A stretch of 14,474 nt of DNA from Bacteroidetes bacterium UBA2322 (GCA_002345145.1 DDVC01000194.1:1-14474), one strand, 5' to 3'. Shown: positions 1 to 7,210, numbered from the stretch's first letter. Numbers and translations are program-made. The notes: generated from the sequence alone by a model not told the origin.

Positions 1-70
1 CTAATTTTTGCCGGTTTTGCGCTCATAGCTTTGTGTACCATTTTACATCAAACTCGGGTCACACCCTATC
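1..70. repeat. Dispersed intergenic repeat, copy A
   Basis: This segment aligns without gaps to bases 2153-2222. I count 61 identical positions of 70 (87%). It ends about 37 bases upstream of the first gene. Because it starts at the window edge, the real element may extend further left. A TAGCTTTG string at 26-33 resembles a Bacteroidota -7 box, but no TTTG lies at the right distance upstream and the box is not kept in copy B, so I do not call a promoter. No coding function is visible. Confidence 0.75.
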
Positions 71-106
71 TACACCATCATACTCCCCTACCCTACCCCT
101 TGCTGT

Positions 107-607
107 ATGGAAGAATCTAAAAAAAAGTCCGGTCTGTTTGGAAGTATTAAAAATTTAGTGCAAAAATCGGGCGAAATATCGCGCAATTTCTGGGGCAATG
201 CCTTTGGAATGGGTGAAGTGGTGTACTATTTAGAAAACCTTACCCTTGCCCACCGGCAGTGCCTTACTTTACCCGATGCCGAAAATGCCTTGTTGCATCA
301 CCTTAGGCAACAGTTTCCACACTCGCCCATCAAAAAACAGCCCTCCAACCAATTTAACATAGCGCTTACTGCCGAGTTAGAAGGAAATATCGGGCTTATT
401 TGCTGCCTTGCACCATCACTCACCCTCCCGTCTTTAGTAGAACTGATAGGTAGGGCGCATTGCATTAGTCATTTAAAATACAAAGACCAACTGATAGTGG
501 CAGCAATAGGAAAACCCGATTTAGAAAACCATTTCCTGCTGCAAGAAATGAAAAAAATGCTCGAAAATTTATCGGTTAGTTACTGTTATGTAAGTTTAGA
601 CTCCTAA
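107..607 (+). CDS. Hypothetical protein, 166 residues
   Basis: I do not recognise this protein. The reading frame is complete, from ATG at 107 to TAA at 605-607. The first 35 residues are basic and could form an amphipathic helix (MEESKKKSGLFGSIKNLVQ). No signal peptide or long membrane segment is evident. The rest alternates hydrophobic strands and helices (for example LICCLAPSLTLPSLVELIG near residues 98-116), which suggests a small soluble alpha/beta domain, possibly membrane-associated through the N-terminus. It contains several cysteines (residues 52, 99, 100, 118 and 159) but no CxxC pair. The transporter gene follows on the same strand after about 48 bases with no terminator between them, so co-transcription is likely. 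Base composition and codon use look like the neighbours. Function is unknown. Confidence that it is a real gene is moderate to good. Confidence 0.7.
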   Translation: MEESKKKSGLFGSIKNLVQKSGEISRNFWGNAFGMGEVVYYLENLTLAHRQCLTLPDAENALLHHLRQQFPHSPIKKQPSNQFNIALTAELEGNIGLICCLAPSLTLPSLVELIGRAHCISHLKYKDQLIVAAIGKPDLENHFLLQEMKKMLENLSVSYCYVSLDS

Positions 608-655
608 AAACACACACCCATAGCACTTTTGGGGCGTGTTAGCTGTTTGGGCAAC

Positions 656-1885
656 ATGGCAATTTTTACCCCCTTCAAAGGCATTTCGCCTCGTATTTGG
701 GTGCTGGCGCTGGTAAACCTCATTAACCGCAGCGGCAGCATGATTATGTGTTTTTTGGCGCTATATATTACCGGTTTTTTACAATACAATATCAAACAGG
801 CCGGTTATGCCATGTCGGTATATGGTTTGGGGGCGGTACTGGGTCATCAGTTGGGCGGTTATTTTACCGATAAAGTAGGGTATCAGCGCGTACAAATAAC
901 CTCGCTCATTGCCACCGGATTAATGATGCTTTGGTTAATGCAAGTGCGCAATTTTTATGCCTTATGTGCCGTATTGTTCATTTTAAACACCGTTTCTGAG
1001 GCATTTCGCCCGGCAAACACCGTAGCCATAGGGCTCAACAGCAACGAAACCAACCGCACCCGCTCGTTTTCGCTCATGCGTTTGGCGTTTAACCTTGCCG
1101 TAACTTTTGCGCTTACCATGGGCGGCTGGCTCATTACTAAAGGCTGGAACTACATTTTTATAGCCGATGCCGTTACCTGTTTTGCCGCCGCCGCCACCCT
1201 GCTGCTGTTTGTGCCCCAGGTGCAGGGTAAGATACCCAAATCGGGTACTGCAACAGAGGCAGTTGCTCTTAAACACTCGCCCTATCAAGATAAAACCTAC
1301 ATGCTGTTTACCTTTGGCACTTTTTTGGCAGCCTTAGTATTTATGCAAATTGTGTGGACCCTGCCGCCCTTTTTTAAAGACGTGTATCAGTGGAACGAGT
1401 TTACCATAGGCTGGGTATCGGCAATAAACGGCGCAGTAGTGCTGCTTACCGAAATGCCTTTGGTGCACCGCATTGAACGCCTTAAACCTGCCCTATGGAT
1501 AATAAGGCTGGGCGCTATTGTGTATGCCGGCTGCTACTTGGTTTTAACCCTGCCCGATACCTACAAGTGGGTTGCAGCCGTATGCTACATGGTTTTTATT
1601 TCGTTTGGCGAAATTTTGGTTATGCCGTTCAGCACCACTTGGGCTACCCGCCGCGCACCCAAAACCCAAGAAGGTAAATACATGGCAGTATATGGCATTG
1701 CTTATGCTGTTGCTAATATAGTAGCGCCGCTGCTGGGCACTCAAATTATTTACCATTTTGGGTACAATACTTTGTGGGTATTTATTGCGGCAGTTTCGCT
1801 CTTGTCTTGGTTCATTTTTGGGCTACTGCTCCAAAAAGAAAAGCAACCCACTACACAAGAGCAGCCCATATTAACTGCAAACTAA
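656..1885 (+). CDS. Major facilitator superfamily (MFS) transporter, probable drug/metabolite efflux
   Basis: The protein has 409 residues and about 12 hydrophobic segments, the usual size and shape of an MFS carrier in the inner membrane. Loop 2-3 carries motif A (residues 67-78, GGYFTDKVGYQR, matching GxxxDxxGxR). Residues 114-120 (SEAFRPA) resemble the short motif after TM4 in MdtH/YttB-like multidrug exporters. A hydrophilic loop at about 188-212 separates the two six-helix halves. Substrate cannot be read from sequence; proton-coupled export of a small molecule is the family expectation. I chose the ATG at 656 over the in-frame TTG at 629, because the TTG would add nine residues (MGRVSCLGN) with no family support. 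It lies about 48 bases after the hypothetical gene and is probably in the same transcript. It converges with exodeoxyribonuclease III across a repeat-rich gap. No strong terminator was seen directly after the stop. Confidence 0.88.
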   Translation: MAIFTPFKGISPRIWVLALVNLINRSGSMIMCFLALYITGFLQYNIKQAGYAMSVYGLGAVLGHQLGGYFTDKVGYQRVQITSLIATGLMMLWLMQVRNFYALCAVLFILNTVSEAFRPANTVAIGLNSNETNRTRSFSLMRLAFNLAVTFALTMGGWLITKGWNYIFIADAVTCFAAAATLLLFVPQVQGKIPKSGTATEAVALKHSPYQDKTYMLFTFGTFLAALVFMQIVWTLPPFFKDVYQWNEFTIGWVSAINGAVVLLTEMPLVHRIERLKPALWIIRLGAIVYAGCYLVLTLPDTYKWVAAVCYMVFISFGEILVMPFSTTWATRRAPKTQEGKYMAVYGIAYAVANIVAPLLGTQIIYHFGYNTLWVFIAAVSLLSWFIFGLLLQKEKQPTTQEQPILTAN

Positions 1886-2134
1886 CCTTAGTCCCGCATC
1901 GGGTTAGCCCACAGATGGTCAATGCTGCAATAGTTGTCAGGCAAAATAGTTCTTATTATTGGTTGCCCTCTGAAAATGGGGGTTAAGATAATTGGAACGG
2001 AGGGCGAAATGGTGAGTACTAAACCTATTTGTAATCCGTAATACCACAATCCGAAATCAATTACCCAATTGAGTAGAAACAGGGCATGCCCCCGTCTTCT
2101 ACGTCATTTTAACTAATCGGCGCAAATCAGCTCC

Positions 2135-2152
2135 ATCCGTGTTATCCGTGTG
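2135..2152. repeat. Tandem 9-mer pair (ATCCGTGTT / ATCCGTGTG)
   Basis: Two adjacent copies differ only in the ninth base and directly abut copy B of the 70-base repeat at 2153. They may be part of the same mobile or dispersed unit. The equivalent left flank of copy A lies outside the window. Confidence 0.6.
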
Positions 2153-2222
2153 CTAATTGCTGCCGGTTTTGTGCTCATACCCTTGTGTACCATTTTACAC
2201 CAAACTCGGATTACACCCAATC
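2153..2222. repeat. Dispersed intergenic repeat, copy B
   Basis: This is the partner of bases 1-70, with 61 of 70 positions identical and no gaps. The longest exact shared block is TTGTGTACCATTTTACA (copy B 2183-2199, copy A 31-47). Both copies lie in intergenic DNA on the same strand and bracket the hypothetical gene plus transporter gene pair. The copies have diverged, so the duplication is not recent. Confidence 0.75.
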
Positions 2223-2316
2223 ATTAAAGGCTAATTACAATTTATCCGTCTTTGCCGGTTAGCCCGATGTATGCTACTGCTACCCAAATGCTGTTTTACC
2301 GCCCAAACTGCCCATG

Positions 2317-2348
2317 TTATGTTACTTTTAGGGCTAAAAGTAACATAA
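2317..2348. repeat. Perfect hairpin, REP-like unit 1
   Basis: The arms TTATGTTACTTTTAG and CTAAAAGTAACATAA are 15 bases each, perfectly complementary, and separated by two bases (GG). The 28-base core at 2319-2346 is repeated at 2360-2387 and differs only in the central four bases. No U-tract follows on either strand, so a classical intrinsic terminator is unlikely. A REP-type intergenic palindrome or a protein-binding palindrome fits better. Confidence 0.75.
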
Positions 2349-2357
2349 GCAGCCCTC

Positions 2358-2389
2358 TCATGTTACTTTTAGCCTCAAAAGTAACATGA
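2358..2389. repeat. Hairpin, REP-like unit 2
   Basis: The arms TCATGTTACTTTT and AAAAGTAACATGA are 13 bases each and perfectly complementary, with a six-base loop (AGCCTC). It begins 41 bases after the matching core of unit 1 and has the same stem sequence. The loop has changed and the outermost base pairs differ from unit 1 but still pair. That pattern suggests the palindrome, not just the sequence, has been kept. Confidence 0.75.
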
Positions 2390-2491
2390 AACCGTTTTTA
2401 CAACGTGAGGTTAGAATCAAAATGAATGCCCGATAGGGGGTAAAGCCTGTGTGTGGTTTAGCTGCACTTGATAAAACGGGCAACAGATTAC

Positions 2492-2504
2492 GGTGCGCTG
2501 CACC
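2492..2504 (-). repeat. GGTGCAGCGCACC core, copy 1 (inverted)
   Basis: The plus strand reads GGTGCGCTGCACC, the exact reverse complement of the cores at 2610 and 2663. Each core is itself a small hairpin (GGTGC, three bases, GCACC). On the minus strand this copy is preceded by ACCATGTT, which is also found ahead of copy 3, so homology extends beyond the 13-mer. Confidence 0.7.
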
Positions 2505-2609
2505 TATTAAGAACATGGTTTGCAGGTGTTTTACCAAGATTGAAGGGCACTGCCCCTTGTTGTGTGTTACTCACCGGCAGCTATAAAATGGCGCGTTTGG
2601 TTATGCGAG

Positions 2610-2622
2610 GGTGCAGCGCACC
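2610..2622 (+). repeat. GGTGCAGCGCACC core, copy 2
   Basis: This is an exact 13-mer match to copy 3. The two cores are 53 bases apart (start to start). Both are followed by an A-rich motif (AAAATATA here, GAAATATG at copy 3), which suggests a repeat unit longer than the core. Confidence 0.7.
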
Positions 2623-2662
2623 AAAATATAGGTAGCAACCATGTTAATAGCCCGATTAACAA

Positions 2663-2675
2663 GGTGCAGCGCACC
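2663..2675 (+). repeat. GGTGCAGCGCACC core, copy 3
   Basis: This is the third core, identical to copy 2 and inverted relative to copy 1. It is preceded by ACCATGTT and a TTAACAA stretch that copy 1 partly shares (TTAATA). It lies about 140 bases past the end of the exodeoxyribonuclease III gene. Confidence 0.7.
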
Positions 2676-2814
2676 GAAATATGTCACCCTACCTGTTTAA
2701 AATCCTTTTGCGGCAAGTCTTTGCGCAAGCTCACAACTCCAACCTCACGTTTTTATACCTCCATTTTTGCAACCTTTGCCGGGCATTTTTTATCATAATG
2801 GCTACTTTAAGGTG

Positions 2815-3585
2815 TTACATTTTCAGCTCCACCATTACCGGGCAGTGGTCGGCATGTTTAACGTCCATAAAAATTTGGGCATTTTGTAAGTAGGGTTGCA
2901 GCGCTGTTGCGGCAGCCCAATAGTCTATGCGCCAACCTTTGTTTTTGGTGCGGGCGTTAAACCTAAAACTCCACCAACTGTATTGGTGAGCCAAATCGGG
3001 ATAAAAATACCTGAATGTATCTATAAAACCGTGGTCAAAAAAATGGGTCATCCATTCCCGCTCTTCGGGCAAAAAACCGGAGCTTTTTTTGTTGCCCACC
3101 GGGTCATGTATATCAATGGGCTGATGGCAGATATTGTAATCGCCCCCAATGAGCAGGTTAGGACATTCATTTTTTACTGTTGTGCAATAGGGCAAAAAGT
3201 GGTCTAAAAACTGCATTTTAAAAGCCTGCCTCTCCTCGCCCGATGAGCCGGATGGTAAATACACATTCATAACCGATAGGTCATTACCAAAATCGAGCCG
3301 CAAAATGCGCCCTTCGCGGTCGTACTCCGGTATGCCGCAGCCATACACTACGTTTGTGGGCGTTATTTTGGTAAGCGTAGCCACACCGCTGTAACCCTTT
3401 TTTTCGGCGCTGTGCCAGTAGCATTGGTAACCTATGTTTTCAAACAGGCTTTGGTCTATTTGTTCGGGCTGGGCTTTGGTTTCTTGCAAGCAAACCACAT
3501 CGTAATTGGTTTGTTGCAACCATTGTACCAGCCCTTTGTCTATGGCAGAGCGTATGCCGTTTAGGTTATATGAAATAATTTTCAT
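2815..3585 (-). CDS. xth: Exodeoxyribonuclease III (AP endonuclease, ExoIII family)
   Basis: The 256-residue protein matches the usual length of ExoIII/ExoA. This enzyme cuts the backbone at abasic sites in base-excision repair and removes nucleotides 3'-to-5' from duplex DNA. The family's active-site residues can be followed in order: N7 (SYNLNGIRSA), E35 (LQETKAQ), Y109 (YLPSG), D149 and N151 (GGDYNICH), D221 (RIDYW), and D246-H247 (ADHCPV). These match the spacing of the E. coli enzyme's N7, E34, Y109, D151, N153, D229, D258 and H259. The ATG at 3585 starts exactly at the conserved MKIISYNLNG. An in-frame TTG at 3639 would add 18 residues, but it sits inside a TATTTTTG -7-like box, so it is probably not transcribed. 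It lies downstream of the glycosyltransferase gene on the same strand. Identification is secure. Confidence 0.95.
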   Translation of the reverse strand: MKIISYNLNGIRSAIDKGLVQWLQQTNYDVVCLQETKAQPEQIDQSLFENIGYQCYWHSAEKKGYSGVATLTKITPTNVVYGCGIPEYDREGRILRLDFGNDLSVMNVYLPSGSSGEERQAFKMQFLDHFLPYCTTVKNECPNLLIGGDYNICHQPIDIHDPVGNKKSSGFLPEEREWMTHFFDHGFIDTFRYFYPDLAHQYSWWSFRFNARTKNKGWRIDYWAAATALQPYLQNAQIFMDVKHADHCPVMVELKM

Positions 3586-3636
3586 AAATAGAAAAGGTTT
3601 TACGGGTATTACAGTAGCATTGTTGCTAACATCGGG

Positions 3637-3644
3637 CAAAAATA
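3637..3644 (-). promoter_or_regulatory. Candidate -7 box for exodeoxyribonuclease III
   Basis: The minus strand reads TATTTTTG, a full match to the Bacteroidota TAnnTTTG element, about 51 bases before the chosen ATG. No clear TTTG is found 19-21 bases further upstream, so the call rests on one box only. Confidence 0.4.
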
Positions 3645-3693
3645 AAAGAGAGTAAACGGATTAAGCCGAAAAGCAGTTCTAAAAATTCCGATA

Positions 3694-5373
3694 TTAGTGC
3701 GGTCTTCTTTCAAAAAAGGCAAAACCGCCTTCGGTTTTAAGCAGTTGTGCATCGGGCGCTTTATCGGTAACCAATTTGGTGCGGTTAATTTTGGTAATCA
3801 GGTAAGCAGGTTTGTCAATAGCGCCGGTTAGCAGCCACTCATCGGAGTAGTGGGGCGGGCGGTGGTTGGGGGGCAGGTTAAAGTAAAAATACTGGGCATA
3901 ACTTTTAAAACCTATTGGTTCGGCATATACATTTTTACCTTCCATTTGTTGGTAAAACCTTATCATGGGGGCTTGGGTATATTGTTCTATTTTGGGGGCT
4001 ACTGCCCACATATACACCCACAAACAAATAGCGGTGCAGGCATACAGCAGCAATACGGCAGGCAGCGTTTTTTTTCGCAACAGGAAAAGCGCGGCGCTCA
4101 ACCCCGCCAGCATGAGGATGGCTATACTTTGCTCCCACCCTTGCCACTGCACCGGAGTTTGCAGGCAGGCTACGGCAAAAGGGTCTTTTATGTAGGGCAG
4201 CAGCAGGTTAGTGTTGGCAGCCACAAAAGGCAATGCCCAAAACACCAGCGCCCACACAAAACCCAATACTGCCAGCATTACCTGCACAAAACGGGTAAGT
4301 TTATAGTTGCCCTGCAACAGCCCTTGCAAGTAAGAAGCCGCTAAAAACGACAAAGGCAAATATGCCATAGAGGAGTAATGCACAATTTTGGTTTTGACCA
4401 AAGTAAACAACACCATAACCACAAAAAACAGGCAAATCATAACCAAATGGGGCATAACCCGATAGCTTTGGCGGTTAAAAAACGCCGGTATTGCCCAAAC
4501 CGACATAGGAAAACACCCAACAAGTACTACTACCCAGTGGTAAAAAAACGGCTGCGCATGTCCGGCATCGGGTGTGCTTAGCAGCCTTATTTGGTAGGTA
4601 AAAAATTCTTTCACAAACCAAGGTCCGTTTTGCAGGGTTTCTATACCAAACCATACCGATGATACCAATAAGGTTACTGCGGTAAACACAAACAGATTTT
4701 TAAAGGTTAAACCCATAGGTTGTTTCCATACCAAACGATGCCATACCCATACTAAGCCCGATGTGAGCAAGATAATGAGCAGCCCTGCCGGACCCTTGGT
4801 TAGTACGGCTAATCCGGCAGTAGCGCCGGCAAAAATATACCATCGGGTAGCAGGAATGGGGGTTTTGTGCGCTTCTATAAGCCCGATGATGCTGAGGAAA
4901 ATGAAATAATTAAAAACAGGGTCAATAATGCCCGATTTAAAGTACAAATGCGGTAAAATACTGCCCAAATAAGTAACCGCCCATAAAAACCCAAAACCCG
5001 AATGTTGCCACCGTTTGCCCGTTATAAAAAGGGTAAGCAGGGTAATTAACCCAAAAACAGCATTCGGAAATCGGGCAGCCCACTCATTTACACCAAACAA
5101 GTGCATGGCAGCGGCTTGCATCCAAAAAAACAGGGGTGGTTTTTCCCAAAACGGCTCAAATCCTATTTGAACACGGCTGTAATTGCCGGTAAGCGCCATT
5201 TCGCGTGCCGACTCGGCAAAGTTTACCTCGTCCCAATCAAACAATGGTACACTGCCCAAAAAAGGGAAGAAAAAAAAGCAACCTAATAACAAAAGCGCTC
5301 CTACCATAAGTGCAGGCGGAGCGCTTTGCCATTGGGCATAAAATGTGGTGGTATGGTTGGTGTTGGTTTGCAT
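3694..5373 (-). CDS. ArnT-like integral-membrane glycosyltransferase (GT39/GT83 type)
   Basis: The 559-residue protein has a hydrophobic N-terminal segment (about 21-40), many further membrane segments, and a soluble C-terminal portion after about 465. The first large periplasmic loop carries FDWDEVNFAESAREM (residues 45-59), where D48-E49 matches the acidic pair that is catalytic in protein mannosyltransferases and ArnT. It is followed by WEKPPLFFW (76-84), whose lysine and PP are typical of ArnT-like enzymes, and by RFPNAVFG (101-108). The family moves a sugar from a polyprenyl-phosphate carrier to lipid A, protein or another envelope acceptor on the periplasmic face. Donor and acceptor cannot be assigned here, and I see no arn-type aminoarabinose genes nearby, so I avoid the arnT symbol. 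The start ATG at 5373 gives a sensible short cytoplasmic tail. It sits 76 bases after the CAP protein gene, with its own possible promoter. Confidence 0.85.
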   Translation of the reverse strand: MQTNTNHTTTFYAQWQSAPPALMVGALLLLGCFFFFPFLGSVPLFDWDEVNFAESAREMALTGNYSRVQIGFEPFWEKPPLFFWMQAAAMHLFGVNEWAARFPNAVFGLITLLTLFITGKRWQHSGFGFLWAVTYLGSILPHLYFKSGIIDPVFNYFIFLSIIGLIEAHKTPIPATRWYIFAGATAGLAVLTKGPAGLLIILLTSGLVWVWHRLVWKQPMGLTFKNLFVFTAVTLLVSSVWFGIETLQNGPWFVKEFFTYQIRLLSTPDAGHAQPFFYHWVVVLVGCFPMSVWAIPAFFNRQSYRVMPHLVMICLFFVVMVLFTLVKTKIVHYSSMAYLPLSFLAASYLQGLLQGNYKLTRFVQVMLAVLGFVWALVFWALPFVAANTNLLLPYIKDPFAVACLQTPVQWQGWEQSIAILMLAGLSAALFLLRKKTLPAVLLLYACTAICLWVYMWAVAPKIEQYTQAPMIRFYQQMEGKNVYAEPIGFKSYAQYFYFNLPPNHRPPHYSDEWLLTGAIDKPAYLITKINRTKLVTDKAPDAQLLKTEGGFAFFERRPH

Positions 5374-5392
5374 ATTTGGCTAAACAAAGTCA

Positions 5393-5424
5393 CAAAGTAA
5401 ACGCGCAATGTTGTATTAACCAAA
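5393..5424 (-). promoter_or_regulatory. Candidate promoter for the glycosyltransferase
   Basis: On the minus strand TTTG (5421-5424) is followed by 20 bases and then TTACTTTG (5393-5400). This matches the Bacteroidota pattern TTTG-N19/20-TAnnTTTG except for the second base of the -7 box. The leader to the ATG at 5373 would be only about 10-15 bases. Confidence 0.35.
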
Positions 5425-5449
5425 TAAACAGGTTGGTATTATGTAAAAA

Positions 5450-7000
5450 TCAGTACCTGATTTGCGCCACACCAATTTTACTCATATTGGGGCTGTAGAG
5501 GTTCAGGTCGGCTACGGTAACATTTTTATCCATATTACAGTCGCTATCCACATAACTGTTAATGATACTCATTTCGGCTTGGAAATAGTTAAAATCGTTT
5601 ACGGTTATAGTGCCGTTTGCGTCCATATCTCCGGCAAGCAGGGCATAAACGCCATTACCCATATTAGCTAATTGTGCTGCACCACCCATTACGTTAGTTG
5701 GATTAGTTAGGTCTAAGGTGGCAGTATTGGGAACGGTAACTGCATTTGCGCTCAGTATAGCAAGGTGGTTTCGGGTTTTAACCGATATAAAATAAGGTGC
5801 ATTGGCTGCAAGTGAAGAAAATACAACACCCTGCGTAGTACCATTTACATCTACTATATTGCCATTGCTGAGTAAAAAGGCTGCTTTTGTTTCTGCAATT
5901 TGATCGTTGTTGTTTCCGTTTCGTGCTTCCAGCAGCACCCAATCTACGGCGTTAGTAGGAATAGCTGAAGCAGAAGAAACCGACTCGGAGCCGTTGTAAT
6001 TCCATGGCGCGCGGTTAAAGGGTTGTGTAGTAGGCAGTAGGTTACTGTTTCGGAGGTGGGTATTCATGTTTTGTGTTGATGAATTATAGGCACCTTGCAG
6101 GGCAATTTTAACCTTAATAACCACGCCCGAAGAAGAAGTTCCACCACCCGCAATATTTACATCAATATCGTCGCTGCTGGAGAGTATGTTGCCTGAGGCA
6201 TTTTTTAGTTCGCAATATACTACGCAGGTACCTGCGCCACTGGCATTCATATTCCAGCTAAGGGTATTGGTAGCGGGTTGCCAGGCACTCCATGCACCAT
6301 TGTCGGTTTTTACCCTAAGTTCGTTGTAGCCTGCTGCTACATATTTGTAGAGATTAACCTGAGGTGTAGTGGTAAACACCTCTTCGTTGTTAATAATAAC
6401 CGGAAAGACATTAGCTTTTCTTCCCAAATCCATAACCCACCGGGTAATATAAGAAGCTGAGGCATCATAATAATAACCTATTCCCACTTCGTAAACCAAT
6501 GCACTCATCATATTGCTGTAATGCCCCGGGCTATTAACCCAGCCATTAAAAGCGCTTTGTGCATCAAAATAACCGGCGGCAAGATTTTCGGCGGCGGCAG
6601 CCCATGTATAAAAAGCGCCTATACGGTCAAAAGTTTGGCAGGTTACATTGCCGCTTCCATCTTGACTGGCGTGTGCAAAATAGTTTTTCTGGCACATATC
6701 GCGGGCATGAAATCGGGCGGCAGCGGTAAGCTCGGCAGATATTTTAACCGGTGGCAATCCGCTGGCAACTCGCAGGTTATTGAGCAATACCACAATCTGG
6801 CGTTCCATAGATACATCGGAACTGGGCGCTTGCTCGGTGCCGGAAGGGCAACCCGCTCCACCCGATTGGATAATATCGCCGTTGAATGTATTTTGGGGTT
6901 CTTCTAATTGCTGAGCACTAACGTAAATGGTTCCAAATACCATTAAGCAGCTAATGAGCAGTAAGATTGAAGTTAGTTTGTGGCAAGAAAAAGTAAGCAT
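5450..7000 (-). CDS. Secreted CAP/SCP-domain protein with C-terminal dockerin-like module
   Basis: The 516-residue protein has a signal peptide (about 1-29, ending VSAQ) and is exported. Residues about 66-192 form a CAP (cysteine-rich secretory, antigen 5, PR-1) domain. The conserved cavity residues are visible: H98 (ARFHARDM), H110 (YFAHASQDG), E138 (AENLAAGY) and H160 (NSPGHYSNMM). Bacterial CAP proteins are extracellular; some have been linked to lipid binding or cell-wall contact, but the substrate here is unknown. Residues 196-285 look like a beta-rich domain. Residues 294-428 form a second beta module (YNSSTQNMNTHLRNSNLLP, then WVLLEAR). Residues 458-506 carry two calcium-loop-like segments (DMDANGTITVNDF and DCNMDKNVTVADL) typical of dockerin/EF-hand-like repeats. 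I recall this tail arrangement from large surface proteins of Bacteroidota, which are often exported by type IX secretion, but I cannot verify a T9SS sorting domain here. The start ATG at 7000 leads directly into the signal peptide. Confidence 0.85.
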   Translation of the reverse strand: MLTFSCHKLTSILLLISCLMVFGTIYVSAQQLEEPQNTFNGDIIQSGGAGCPSGTEQAPSSDVSMERQIVVLLNNLRVASGLPPVKISAELTAAARFHARDMCQKNYFAHASQDGSGNVTCQTFDRIGAFYTWAAAAENLAAGYFDAQSAFNGWVNSPGHYSNMMSALVYEVGIGYYYDASASYITRWVMDLGRKANVFPVIINNEEVFTTTPQVNLYKYVAAGYNELRVKTDNGAWSAWQPATNTLSWNMNASGAGTCVVYCELKNASGNILSSSDDIDVNIAGGGTSSSGVVIKVKIALQGAYNSSTQNMNTHLRNSNLLPTTQPFNRAPWNYNGSESVSSASAIPTNAVDWVLLEARNGNNNDQIAETKAAFLLSNGNIVDVNGTTQGVVFSSLAANAPYFISVKTRNHLAILSANAVTVPNTATLDLTNPTNVMGGAAQLANMGNGVYALLAGDMDANGTITVNDFNYFQAEMSIINSYVDSDCNMDKNVTVADLNLYSPNMSKIGVAQIRY

Positions 7001-7210
7001 ACGAATTAAGAATACAAGCAGTAATTTTAGAAAATCAGCTAATTTATTCTTAATGAGGGAAATAGTAGTAAGGGGTGTTGTTTCGTGTTTTCTACTTAAC
7101 TTTTACGGTAGCATTATAGGCAGGGTTGCAGTTTTACATAAAAATTTTGCTCAAAAGAGTTATTTTTTGAGAAGTGTGGAATGTTATGTAAAATGTTGCC
7201 TTGCTGGCTG

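Larger units (their letters stand above)
2402..2751. repeat. Region bounded by imperfect 16-base inverted repeats (possible MITE remnant)
   Basis: Bases 2402-2417 (AACGTGAGGTTAGAAT) match the reverse complement of 2736-2751 at 14 of 16 positions, including an exact 11-mer. The heptamer GTTTTTA occurs just outside the left end (2394-2400) and overlaps the right end (2749-2755). The roughly 350 bases between contain three GGTGCAGCGCACC cores and no convincing gene. This layout is compatible with a decayed non-autonomous element, but chance or nested repeat families are also possible. Confidence 0.3.
1886..2814. other. Gene-free, repeat-rich gap between convergent genes
   Basis: About 930 bases lie between the ends of the convergent MFS transporter and exodeoxyribonuclease III genes. 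The open frames here are short and have no recognisable content. The gap instead holds repeats: copy B of the 70-base repeat, a tandem ATCCGTGT pair, two near-identical hairpins, three GGTGCAGCGCACC cores, an imperfect inverted repeat about 350 bases apart, and a GGGCATGCCC palindrome at 2082-2091 flanked by GTAGAA (2073-2078) and TTCTAC (2097-2102). The convergent position is typical of places where neutral repeat families accumulate. The hairpins could also stop or stabilise transcripts arriving from either side. Confidence 0.8.

Noticed and set aside
26..33. TAGCTTTG as the promoter of the first gene
   Set aside because: There is no TTTG at the proper distance, and the other copy of this repeat lacks the box. 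A promoter left of the window is equally possible.
2073..2102. GGGCATGCCC palindrome within GTAGAA...TTCTAC as a terminator
   Set aside because: The inner and outer stems do not join without mismatches and no T-run follows, so I only mention it under the gap.
1886..2814. CRISPR array or tandem satellite in the repeat-rich gap
   Set aside because: The repeats belong to several unrelated families with irregular spacing and mixed orientation. There is no regular repeat-spacer pattern and no cas gene.
2562..2893. Two small plus-strand frames (2562-2798 and 2681-2893) in the convergent gap
   Set aside because: They run across the GGTGCAGCGCACC repeats, overlap each other and enter the end of exodeoxyribonuclease III. 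Their translations look random.
3850..4344. A 164-residue plus-strand frame inside the glycosyltransferase gene
   Set aside because: It is antisense to a clearly conserved membrane protein, and its own translation (Q/H/G-rich) shows no family features.
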